From the NCBI GenBank assembly GCA_902803635.1, contig CADCQU010000002.1, forward strand, positions 1 to 5,751: a DNA stretch of 5,751 bases. Reading direction: 5' to 3'. Below the pieces are notes generated by a model that ran no database searches, was not told the origin of the DNA, and saw only the letters and a program-made list of their open reading frames with translations. Shown here in pieces: positions 1-5,751 of the stretch (its first letter is position 1; each line of letters begins with the position of its first letter). Source of the stretch: an uncultured Lachnospiraceae bacterium (GTDB lineage Bacteria > Bacillota > Clostridia > Lachnospirales > Lachnospiraceae). A program made the translations under genes and the position numbers.

Positions 1-323
1 AGCGACGCCATGCGCGGCGTCGAGGCCTTCGCCACGACGATAGGCACCCCCTGCTCCTTCGCCACGGCCACCGCCATGATGCTCGCGGCAAGGTTCCCGC
101 CCATCGCGCCGACGACGATGTCCATGCTCTTTAAGCCCAGCGCCACCACCTCGTCCTCATTTGCCAGATTCGCGCAAACGGCGGACGTGCATTTGTCGGC
201 AAATTCCTCGATGAGGTCCGGGTCGCTGTCGACAGCGAGCACGTCGGCCCCCATCAGGTACAAGTTCTCCGCCAGGCTGCGCCCGTATTTGCCAAGTCCC
301 AAAACCGCTACTGATTTACTCAT
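1..323 (-). CDS. ktrA: KtrA-type potassium uptake regulatory subunit (RCK/TrkA-N domain), 3' end missing
   Basis: Cytoplasmic subunit that binds ATP/ADP (and NAD(H) in some relatives) and gates the KtrB potassium channel. Translated by hand from the ATG at 321-323, it gives 107 residues before the window edge. It opens MSKSVAVLGLGKYGRSLAEN, a Rossmann first strand with the glycine motif G9-x-G11-x-x-G14. The second strand, VLAVDSDPD, ends in Asp32, the usual ribose-binding acid. The later stretches DIVVGAMGGN and VPIVVAKAS match strands 4 and 5 of RCK_N domains. The start is supported by AAGGGAG eight bases upstream. The gene follows ktrB by 22 bases, so the two are surely co-transcribed, here in the order ktrB-ktrA. 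Family members are about 220 residues, so roughly half is seen. The missing C-terminal RCK_C domain is where some homologues bind c-di-AMP, so KtrA and KtrC types cannot be separated here. Confidence 0.9.
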   Translation of the reverse strand, partial: MSKSVAVLGLGKYGRSLAENLYLMGADVLAVDSDPDLIEEFADKCTSAVCANLANEDEVVALGLKSMDIVVGAMGGNLAASIMAVAVAKEQGVPIVVAKASTPRMAS

Positions 324-331
324 TGTAAATT

Positions 332-338
332 CTCCCTT
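332..338 (-). promoter_or_regulatory. Ribosome binding site of ktrA
   Basis: On the minus strand the sequence reads AAGGGAG, then eight bases, then ATG. It lies within the 22-base gap after the ktrB stop codon (TGA at 346-348), so it fixes the ktrA start and shows that KtrA is translated from its own site rather than by overlapping coupling. Confidence 0.8.
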
Positions 339-345
339 TCTTCTG

Positions 346-1758
346 TCACCCCACATAGAACTTCCCATCAGCGTGGCGTAATTTGTTTTCCTTCGGTTCC
401 CTTTTCACGAAGAAAATGGCCATGGAGATTGGCCCGATCCGGCCGAGATACATGGAGACGATGATAATAATCCTTCCGCCAATGTCCAGGGCCGGCGTCA
501 GCCCCCGCGAAAGCCCGACCGTCGCGAGCGCACTCACCACCTCGTACATGGCGTCCGTGAGCGGGATCCCGCCCCGCGAAAGCAGGAGAATCGTCATCAA
601 AAAGACCGCTCCCAGACTGACGAAGGCCACCGCCGCCGCCTTGCGCATGAGTTCCTCGGGCACCCGCCGGTGGAAGACCACGCTCTCCTTCTTCTGCTTC
701 ATATAGGAGAGCACGTTCATAAAGACCAGGAAGGCCGTCACGGTCTTGATGCCGCCGGCCGTTCCCACGGGAGACCCGCCGATGAACATCAGGAGGTAGC
801 CCACGAGGCAGGAAATATCCGTAAGCTTTTCCTGCGGGATGGAGGCAAAGCCGGCCGTACGGAAGGTTACCGACTGGAACAGGCTGTTGCGGAGCTTTCC
901 GAAAATGTCCATGTTGCCGATGGTCGCGGGGTTGCCGTACTCCGCCGCAAAGATGCAAATGGTTCCGCCCAGGATGAATACAAGGGTCAGGGAAAGCACC
1001 AGCCTGCTGTGCACCGGCAAATGCTGATAGATTCGGTATGGAGAAAAATGGAGCCGGATGCCCTCGCGGATCCCATCGACGATGTCAAACCACACGATAA
1101 AGCCCAGTCCGCCGAGGACGATGAGGGCGATGGTCACGTACATCAGAAGCCGCGAATTCCGGAATTCAATCATGCTGCTCGGTCCAAGAACGTCCATCCC
1201 CGCGTTACAGAAGGCGGAGACGGCCTGGAAAATGGAACTCCAGAGTCCCCTCAGGAAGCCATATCGCGGGATGAACTTAATCGCATACAAGAGGGCGCCA
1301 ATTCCCTCCACGAGGAACACCCCTTTGAAAATGCGCCGAAGGAAGGTCAGAAGGCCCCTCCGCTTATCGATGTTCAGGGAATCCCCTAAAAGCTTCCGGT
1401 CCCCGAGAGAAAATTTCTTTTTCCCGAGTACGAGGATCATGGAGGCTACCGCGATGACCCCGAGGCCGCCAACCTGGATGAGGAGCAGGATGACGACCTG
1501 CCCGAAAGCGCTCCAGTGCGAGAAGGTGTCCACCACCACGAGCCCCGTCACGCAGACGGAGGTGGTCGCCGTAAAGAGGGCCGTGAGAAGGCCGGTTTCC
1601 TCCCCCGGCGCGGTCGCAAAGGGGAGCCAGAGAAGGAGCGTCCCCACCGCGATGGCTCCAAGGAAGCTCAGCGGAATCACCAGCCCCGGCGGAACGCGGA
1701 AGATTCCCCCCAGGAATCTATTTTTCTCTTTTTTCTCCTTTTGAAAGCCATCCTGCAT
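346..1758 (-). CDS. ktrB: KtrB potassium channel/transporter subunit (TrkH/KtrB family)
   Basis: Membrane subunit of the Ktr K+ uptake system, 470 residues, a normal length. It shows the four-fold M1-P-M2 repeat of the TrkH/KtrB/HKT superfamily. The four pore loops each keep the filter glycine: TSVCVTGL (Gly72), FCNAGMDV (Gly187), FRTAGFAS (Gly303) and LATVGLSRG (Gly415). The gating loop in the third M2 helix, GGSPVGTAGGIKT (residues 327-339), is intact, and the conserved arginine of the last M2 helix is probably Arg440 in YLGRIGP. The end, DGKFYVG, resembles KtrB termini. A Lys/Glu-rich cytoplasmic N-terminus (about 20 residues) precedes the first helix. The start at 1756-1758 is chosen because AGGAGA lies six bases upstream. 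Another ATG at 1761-1763 is in a different frame. Partner is ktrA just downstream. No lesion is seen, so it should be functional. Confidence 0.95.
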   Translation of the reverse strand: MQDGFQKEKKEKNRFLGGIFRVPPGLVIPLSFLGAIAVGTLLLWLPFATAPGEETGLLTALFTATTSVCVTGLVVVDTFSHWSAFGQVVILLLIQVGGLGVIAVASMILVLGKKKFSLGDRKLLGDSLNIDKRRGLLTFLRRIFKGVFLVEGIGALLYAIKFIPRYGFLRGLWSSIFQAVSAFCNAGMDVLGPSSMIEFRNSRLLMYVTIALIVLGGLGFIVWFDIVDGIREGIRLHFSPYRIYQHLPVHSRLVLSLTLVFILGGTICIFAAEYGNPATIGNMDIFGKLRNSLFQSVTFRTAGFASIPQEKLTDISCLVGYLLMFIGGSPVGTAGGIKTVTAFLVFMNVLSYMKQKKESVVFHRRVPEELMRKAAAVAFVSLGAVFLMTILLLSRGGIPLTDAMYEVVSALATVGLSRGLTPALDIGGRIIIIVSMYLGRIGPISMAIFFVKREPKENKLRHADGKFYVG

Positions 1759-1764
1759 CCCATC

Positions 1765-1770
1765 TCTCCT
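1765..1770 (-). promoter_or_regulatory. Ribosome binding site of ktrB
   Basis: Minus-strand AGGAGA followed by six bases and the ATG at 1758. A second ATG (1761-1763) sits only one base from this site and is out of frame, so the spacing decides in favour of 1758. Confidence 0.8.
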
Positions 1771-1837
1771 GCTAATTTTTAATTTTATTTTATTTCATAA
1801 TATATATTTTACATTTATTTACTTTTTCACGCCTCAT

Positions 1838-1873
1838 TTCCTATACTATACCACAATTTTCAGGGGAGTTGGG
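1838..1873 (-). promoter_or_regulatory. Candidate extended -10 promoter for ktrB-ktrA
   Basis: Within an AT-rich tract the minus strand reads TGG then TATAGT (TATAGT at 1850-1845, TGG at 1853-1851), a TGn extended -10 element with a near-consensus hexamer. The -35 position (about 1868-1873, CCCAAC) does not match consensus, which is common for extended -10 promoters. Transcription would start near 1838, giving a ~80-base, very A/T-rich leader before ktrB. The call rests on motif only. Confidence 0.4.
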
Positions 1874-1888
1874 AAATCTTTTTCACCT

Positions 1889-1936
1889 AAAAAACCCAAA
1901 ATGCTGACTTTGCAGCCGACCTTCGTCGCCCTTGGG
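1889..1936 (-). terminator. Branched terminator-like fold upstream of ktrB
   Basis: On the minus strand CCCAA (1936-1932) can pair with TTGGG (1899-1895), which is followed directly by six T (1894-1889). Inside, two small hairpins fit side by side: CGAC-GAAG-GTCG (1928-1917) and GCTG-CAAAGT-CAGC (1916-1903). The U-run makes this resemble an intrinsic terminator, but the outer stem is only five pairs. It could be a second terminator behind the ATPase gene, the end of a short RNA, or the terminator arm of a ktrB leader. No known riboswitch class was recognised in it. Confidence 0.35.
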
Positions 1937-1980
1937 AAGCTTCCTGTCAGCCAAACCTCCTCTAAAACAGGCTTTGCGGG

Positions 1981-2007
1981 TTAATTGTACAGGTGGAATT
2001 AATTGTA
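1981..2007. repeat. Two copies of a 9-base direct repeat
   Basis: TTAATTGTA occurs at 1981-1989 and 1999-2007, 18 bases apart start to start. On the minus strand each reads TACAATTAA, so each copy also contains a TACAAT that resembles a -10 hexamer. It could be a paired operator site or a weak promoter, or simply chance in AT-rich DNA. Confidence 0.4.
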
Positions 2008-2013
2008 AAATTA

Positions 2014-2047
2014 AGCCCCCAGGAATCAGGGATGGATTCCGGGGGCT
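2014..2047 (-). terminator. Rho-independent terminator of the P-type ATPase gene
   Basis: On the minus strand AGCCCCC-GGAATC (2047-2035) pairs with GATTCC-(T)-GGGGGCT (2027-2014): 13 base pairs with one bulged base and a seven-base loop. A moderately T-rich tail (TAATTTTA) follows. It begins 20 bases after the ATPase stop codon, where a terminator is expected. It separates the ATPase gene from the ktr operon, so the two are probably different transcription units. Confidence 0.8.
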
Positions 2048-2067
2048 ACTTATTCGATATCTTTGGT

Positions 2068-5000
2068 TCAAAAAAGCGGTTTCTTCCCTTCCTGGCTTTT
2101 TAGTACCTTGACCATGAAGCGGTTGGTGATCCTGGAGAACCAGAAGAGCATCATGGCGACAAGGAAGCAGAGCGGAATTAGCAGAAGCGTCCACCACATG
2201 AAGATGGAGTGCATATCGTAGAAGCCCGGGAAGAGGAGCATCCCGGCAATGAAGCACACGATGCAGGTGACGAGCACGAACCGCCGGTAGGCGTTGAGCG
2301 GCCAGCAGACGTCGGCGACGACCAGCATGGCGACCACGCCGCCGAGCATGAGGTTGAAGGTCGAGTAGATGTCGGTCGGCCAGCGGAAAATGGCGTTGAG
2401 CACCTGTACGATCATCATGGTGGAGACAAATGTCATTGCAGCGGGCAGGCAGACGGCCAGGATGTGCTTGAGGAAGCCCTCCGAGTGCACATTTTCCTGC
2501 TGCTCCAAGGTGAGCAGGAAGCTCGGCATGCCGATGCCGCAGACGTTGATGAGACCCATTTGCAGGGTCGTGAACGGGTACTTCGTCTGCAGGAGGATGA
2601 AGATCAGGCAGAGCACGCACGAGTAGATGGTCTTGGTGAGGTACAGGGAGCTGACGCGCTCGATGTTCGAGATGATCGTGCGGCCTTCCTTCACGATGTC
2701 CTTCATGGAGGAGAAGTCCGAATCCATGAGGACGATGTGCGCGGCCTGCTTGGCGGCTTCGGAGCCGGCGGCCATCGCGATGCCACAGTCCGCGTCCTTG
2801 ATGGCGAGGACGTCGTTCACGCCGTCGCCCACCATCGCGACGGTGCGGCCGGACATTTGCCAGGCCTTGACAAATGCCTGCTTCTGTTCGGGTTTGACGC
2901 GTCCGAAAACAGAGTATTTCGTAATCTCGCGGGCGAGCTGCTGCGGGTTCTCCGGCAGGGTGGTCGCGTCGACGTAGTTTTCCGCGCCGCGCACGCCCGC
3001 GCGCATGGCGACGGTGGAGACGGTGACGGGATTGTCGCCGGAGAGCACCTTGACCTCCACGCCGGCGTCGGCGAAGTAGTTGAAGATTTCCTTCGCGTCC
3101 TCCTTGATGACGTCGGAGATGATGATGAGTGCCACCGGGGTGATCACGCCGTGGCTGTCATTTGCCGCGCTGATGCCGGAGGAGCGGCCGAGGAGAAGGA
3201 CACGGTAGCCTTCCTCGGAGTACTTCTCGACGAGCGCGCGGAGCTTGGTGTGGCCGGGCATGAGGAATTCGGGGGCACCGATGCAGTAGTCGCCGCGGCC
3301 GGCGAAGCTCACCGCCCGGTATTTGCGGGCAGACGAGAAGGGGATGATCTCCCTGACCGGCCAGTCGTCGTAGGTGCCGAAGGCCCGGTTCATCGCCTCC
3401 TGCGTGGCATTTGTATCGTCAAATGCCCCGTTCACATGGCCGAGGATGGTGCGGATCTGCTCCGCAGTGTTGCTGCCAAATGGCAGGATTTTGTGAACCT
3501 TTAAATCGCCTGTCGTGATGGTGCCCGTTTTGTCGGTACAGAGGATGTTGGTGCGGGCCAGGGCCTCGATGGCCTCCATCTCCTGGACGAGGGCCTTCTT
3601 CTGCGCGAGGCGGCCGACGCCGATGATGAAGGAGACGGACGTCAGGAGGACGAGGCCTTCGGGAATCATGCCGATGATGCCGGAGACCGTCCGAACCACC
3701 GTGCCGGCGAAGTCGCCGCCATTTGCCGCGTACTGGCTTCTAAAGAGCAGGAGGCCGATGGGGATGATGGCGACGGAAACGACCTTGATGATGCGGCCGA
3801 TGGTGACCTGCATTTCCGAGGAGGCGCGTTTCTTGGTCTGGGCCTTGCTGACGAGCTGGGTCGCGTAGCAGTCGTCGCCGACCTTGTCGACCTTCATTAT
3901 GGCGGTGCCTGCGACGATGAAGCTTCCCGAGAGCACCTCGTCGCCGTCCTTCTTCTTCACGGGCTTGGACTCGCCGGTCAGCATGGACTCGTTGACCTCC
4001 AGGCCCCGGCAGGCAAATACGCGGCCGTCGGTGACGATCTGGTCGCCGGTGGAGAGGAAAATGACGTCGTCGAGAACGATTTTGTCGGTCGTGATGACGG
4101 TCTTCTCACCGTTCCGGAGCGCCGTGACGCGGGCGGCCGTGATGACGGAGAGCTTGCTGATGAGGGACTTGACCTTCAGCTCCTGGGCGATGCCGATGAC
4201 GGAGTTGCAGACGATGACCCCCAGAAAGAGCATGTTCTTGTACTGGCCGGTCAGGAAGATGAGCACGCCGAGGATGATGTTCAGGATGTTGAAGTAGGTG
4301 ACCGTATGGGCGAAGATAATCTGCCCGGTCGTGCGGACGCCCTTCTTCGCGGTGTAGTTAACCATCGCGGCTTTGGTCCGAAGCTCGACCTCCGCGTCGT
4401 TGAGTCCCTCCAGGGAGTCGTTGCGTTCGACGGTGGCGGGGTCGATGGTCGGCTGGGGCGTCTTCGGCTGGCCGAGACGAGCAAAAAAGTCAGATTTTTT
4501 GCGTTCCTTCTTTTCCTTCTGCTGCAGAAGGTCCATGACGCTCTCGGCGCGCTCGGCGGCCGCGATGTCCTCCTCGTCGGGCTGGTCGTCGAAGACGGTG
4601 TCTGCGTACTTTTTCAGGAGGTCCTTCTGCTTGCCGATGGTCTCGGAGAGCTCGGCCTTCTTTTTCGGAGGACGTTTTTTCTTCGAGGCATTTTTGCGTG
4701 TCTCGGCTCCGGCTGCCAGAGCTGCGGCGCCGGCGGCTTCGGCCAGGGCGGTCTCTGCGGAGGCCGCTGCGCCGGCCATACCGACCGCAGCTATGCCGAT
4801 GGTTGCTTCGGACGTGCCGACACCTGCATAGGAGACGGCTTCCGATGCTCCTTCCATCGTTCCGGATTTATTTTTTCCATCCGATTTAGTCTGCCAGGAC
4901 GACATGTCACCTGTATCGGTCAAATCGGACGTCGGAGCCGCTGTCTCCGGAAAGCTTTCGTTTCCTTCCGGGGAGGCGTCGTCAAATGCCGCTTCTTCTC

Positions 5001-5751
5001 TGGCAAATAGTTGCCGTCTGGATGATTTTTGCTCTTTTTTGCCTCGCTTTTTACGGGCTTTGGCGGCCGAAGTTCGCGCAACGGCGGCATCGGCCTGCTC
5101 GGCCTCGAAGAGGAGAAGCTCCAGCTCCGCGGAGCTCAGGGGCCTTTCGGGAGGAGTTTCTTCTATTATAGTAGGGGCGGTTTCTGCGGTAGGGGTCGCC
5201 TCTGTTGCATGAGCCACTTTCGAAGAGGAAGCCGGTTCCCATGAAGGAATCGTTTCCGCTGCGGGAGCCGCTTCCGGGGAAGGAGTCGATTCCCCTGCCG
5301 GTGTTGGGACAGCCTCAGGAGCCTTGCGCTCCAAAAGGGGGCTTCCTGTCGGGGAAGCCGCTTTTGGGGCAAGCGGAGAGTCCGCCGGGAAGCCGTCATC
5401 CTCCAGAGAGTCGTACGGCGGAGGAGCAATTTTCATAGAAAGCGGAATCGCTTTGAGGTAACTATCCGACTTGTAGCTGTCCGCCGCAGAAGCCTTTTTC
5501 GTAAAGCCGCCCGAGGGACCATTTGGCAGAGAGTAGGCGCCTTCAGGCAGCGGGGAGGTCTCCGGGAAGTCGTCCGCCGGAGTGTTGTTCGCCGTAAAGC
5601 CGCCCGAGGGACCATTTGCCAAAGCGTAGGTGCCTTCAGGCAGCGGGGAGGTCTCCGGGAAATCGTCCGCCACGAAATCGTTTTTCGCAAAGCCGTCCGA
5701 GGGGGCATTTGCCGAAGAGTAGGCGCCTTCAGGCAGCGGGGAGGTCTCCGG
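2068..5751 (-). CDS. P-type cation-transporting ATPase (CtpE-like) with a long repeat-bearing N-terminal extension, 5' end missing
   Basis: ATP-driven membrane cation pump; 1227 residues visible, numbered here from the window edge (residue 1 = codon 5749-5751). The reading frame is open to the edge, so the true start lies outside. The GTG at 5671-5673 lacks a ribosome binding site and sits inside the repeats. Core from about residue 441: M1-M2 (484-523), actuator TGES (592-595), M3-M4 with IPEGLVLLTS (PEGL 697-700), phosphorylation site DKTGT (Asp740), nucleotide-domain GAPE (825-828), SGDNP (904-908), VGDGVND (974-980), then M5-M10 (1036-1206). All catalytic residues are present. PEGLVLLTS and a TKT motif in M5 recall mycobacterial CtpE, reported to move Ca2+. 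M6 keeps Asn1069 but has Ile where SERCA has Asp800, so the substrate stays uncertain. The ~785-residue core matches CtpE in length. The preceding ~440 residues are extra and look disordered. Confidence 0.93.
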   Translation of the reverse strand, partial: PETSPLPEGAYSSANAPSDGFAKNDFVADDFPETSPLPEGTYALANGPSGGFTANNTPADDFPETSPLPEGAYSLPNGPSGGFTKKASAADSYKSDSYLKAIPLSMKIAPPPYDSLEDDGFPADSPLAPKAASPTGSPLLERKAPEAVPTPAGESTPSPEAAPAAETIPSWEPASSSKVAHATEATPTAETAPTIIEETPPERPLSSAELELLLFEAEQADAAVARTSAAKARKKRGKKEQKSSRRQLFAREEAAFDDASPEGNESFPETAAPTSDLTDTGDMSSWQTKSDGKNKSGTMEGASEAVSYAGVGTSEATIGIAAVGMAGAAASAETALAEAAGAAALAAGAETRKNASKKKRPPKKKAELSETIGKQKDLLKKYADTVFDDQPDEEDIAAAERAESVMDLLQQKEKKERKKSDFFARLGQPKTPQPTIDPATVERNDSLEGLNDAEVELRTKAAMVNYTAKKGVRTTGQIIFAHTVTYFNILNIILGVLIFLTGQYKNMLFLGVIVCNSVIGIAQELKVKSLISKLSVITAARVTALRNGEKTVITTDKIVLDDVIFLSTGDQIVTDGRVFACRGLEVNESMLTGESKPVKKKDGDEVLSGSFIVAGTAIMKVDKVGDDCYATQLVSKAQTKKRASSEMQVTIGRIIKVVSVAIIPIGLLLFRSQYAANGGDFAGTVVRTVSGIIGMIPEGLVLLTSVSFIIGVGRLAQKKALVQEMEAIEALARTNILCTDKTGTITTGDLKVHKILPFGSNTAEQIRTILGHVNGAFDDTNATQEAMNRAFGTYDDWPVREIIPFSSARKYRAVSFAGRGDYCIGAPEFLMPGHTKLRALVEKYSEEGYRVLLLGRSSGISAANDSHGVITPVALIIISDVIKEDAKEIFNYFADAGVEVKVLSGDNPVTVSTVAMRAGVRGAENYVDATTLPENPQQLAREITKYSVFGRVKPEQKQAFVKAWQMSGRTVAMVGDGVNDVLAIKDADCGIAMAAGSEAAKQAAHIVLMDSDFSSMKDIVKEGRTIISNIERVSSLYLTKTIYSCVLCLIFILLQTKYPFTTLQMGLINVCGIGMPSFLLTLEQQENVHSEGFLKHILAVCLPAAMTFVSTMMIVQVLNAIFRWPTDIYSTFNLMLGGVVAMLVVADVCWPLNAYRRFVLVTCIVCFIAGMLLFPGFYDMHSIFMWWTLLLIPLCFLVAMMLFWFSRITNRFMVKVLKSQEGKKPLF
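4420..5472 (-). other. Low-complexity linker part of the ATPase N-terminal extension
   Basis: Protein region of the ATPase frame between the tandem repeats and the first conserved residues of the pump. In order: a Pro/Ala/Thr/Glu/Ser-rich stretch (to about residue 205), a Glu/Ala helix-prone segment (SSAELELLLFEAEQADAAVA), a basic patch ARKKRGKKEQKSSRR (about 232-246), an acidic/Ser-rich part, an Ala/Gly-rich part (about 317-350), a second basic patch KKKRPPKKK (357-365), then an acidic and a third basic cluster (DQPDEED, KEKKERKK). No known domain was recognised. Composition suggests intrinsic disorder in the cytoplasm. Confidence 0.7.
5473..5751 (-). repeat. 93-bp tandem repeat (31 residues), three copies to the window edge
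   Basis: Three head-to-tail in-frame copies at 5659-5751, 5566-5658 and 5473-5565, the first touching the window edge, so more may lie beyond. Each encodes PETSPLPEG-[AT]-Y, then a NGPSGGF-like segment, then a variable ~9-residue end closing with ADDF or ADSY. The last two copies differ at only four of the 65 bases that encode the conserved part, while the linker that follows is much more diverged. Recent duplication or copy-number change is likely. The repeats encode part of the ATPase extension. Confidence 0.95.

Noticed and set aside
670..1744. Plus-strand open frames opposite ktrB
   Set aside because: They overlap the complete KtrB frame, have skewed composition (His/Arg/Glu or Arg/Ser/Thr rich) and resemble no family known to me.
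1950..1980. Resemblance of the minus-strand GCAAAGCC segment to the c-di-GMP-I (GEMM) riboswitch
   Set aside because: Only this octamer matches; the preceding GGGCAAACC-type half and the closing GG-TAGCC segment are absent, so it is probably chance.
1764..2013. A c-di-AMP (ydaO) riboswitch ahead of ktrB
   Set aside because: It is expected for potassium genes in Firmicutes, but none of the conserved ydaO segments could be found on the minus strand.
1883..2620. Minus-strand open frame overlapping the end of the ATPase gene and entering the intergenic region
   Set aside because: It runs in a different frame of the same strand, is His/Arg/Pro rich, and only its last ~60 codons are outside the ATPase gene.
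2209..3504. A 431-codon open frame on the plus strand opposite the ATPase core
   Set aside because: It is the antisense shadow of a GC-rich gene: the product is an unnatural run of His, Asp, Glu and Arg with no recognisable domain, while the opposite strand encodes every P-type ATPase motif.
5671..5673. GTG as the start codon of the ATPase
   Set aside because: The frame stays open to the window edge, there is no Shine-Dalgarno sequence upstream, and the residues before it form another full repeat unit, so translation must begin outside the window.
1..5751. CRISPR array, tRNA, rRNA or insertion sequence
   Set aside because: No spaced palindromic repeats, tRNA-like cloverleaf, rRNA sequence, transposase or terminal inverted repeats were seen. 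The only tandem repeat is coding and lacks spacers.

Overview
The window is GC-rich throughout its coding parts and holds three genes, all on the minus strand, so transcription runs from the right edge to the left edge. All three concern inorganic cation transport. Nothing in the sequence names the organism. A KtrAB system, a CtpE-like P-type ATPase, strong Shine-Dalgarno sequences and a GC-rich genome with an AT-rich promoter would fit a Firmicute, possibly one of the GC-rich Negativicutes (Selenomonas-like). That placement is inference only.

Right two thirds (2068-5751): one very large P-type ATPase open reading frame whose 5' end lies outside the window. Its last ~785 residues are a complete P-type ATPase with ten predicted membrane segments and every catalytic motif. 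Ahead of this lies a non-catalytic extension of at least ~440 residues. It starts with tandem 31-residue (93-bp) Pro/Ser/Glu-rich repeats, continues as Pro/Ala/Thr/Glu low complexity, and then alternates Ala-rich, strongly basic and acidic stretches. A GC-rich stem-loop 20 bases after the stop codon looks like the gene's terminator.

Middle (1759-2067): a 309-base intergenic region. In transcription order it holds the ATPase terminator, two copies of a 9-base direct repeat, a ~90-base stretch able to form a branched terminator-like fold plus a mutually exclusive alternative pairing, a very AT-rich tract with an extended -10 promoter, and the ktrB ribosome binding site.

Left third (1-1758): ktrB, the complete membrane subunit of a Ktr potassium uptake system, followed 22 bases later by the first 107 codons of ktrA, the nucleotide-binding RCK regulatory subunit, which runs off the left edge. 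The two form one operon. KtrA gates the KtrB channel, and the neighbouring ATPase probably exports or exchanges another cation (Ca2+ is the best guess from family resemblance), so the region looks like an ion-homeostasis locus.

The most unusual signals are the repeat-bearing extension on the ATPase, a hexamer (CATTTG/CAAATG) that recurs far more often than composition predicts and in all three codon phases, and the possible attenuator-like RNA ahead of ktrB.
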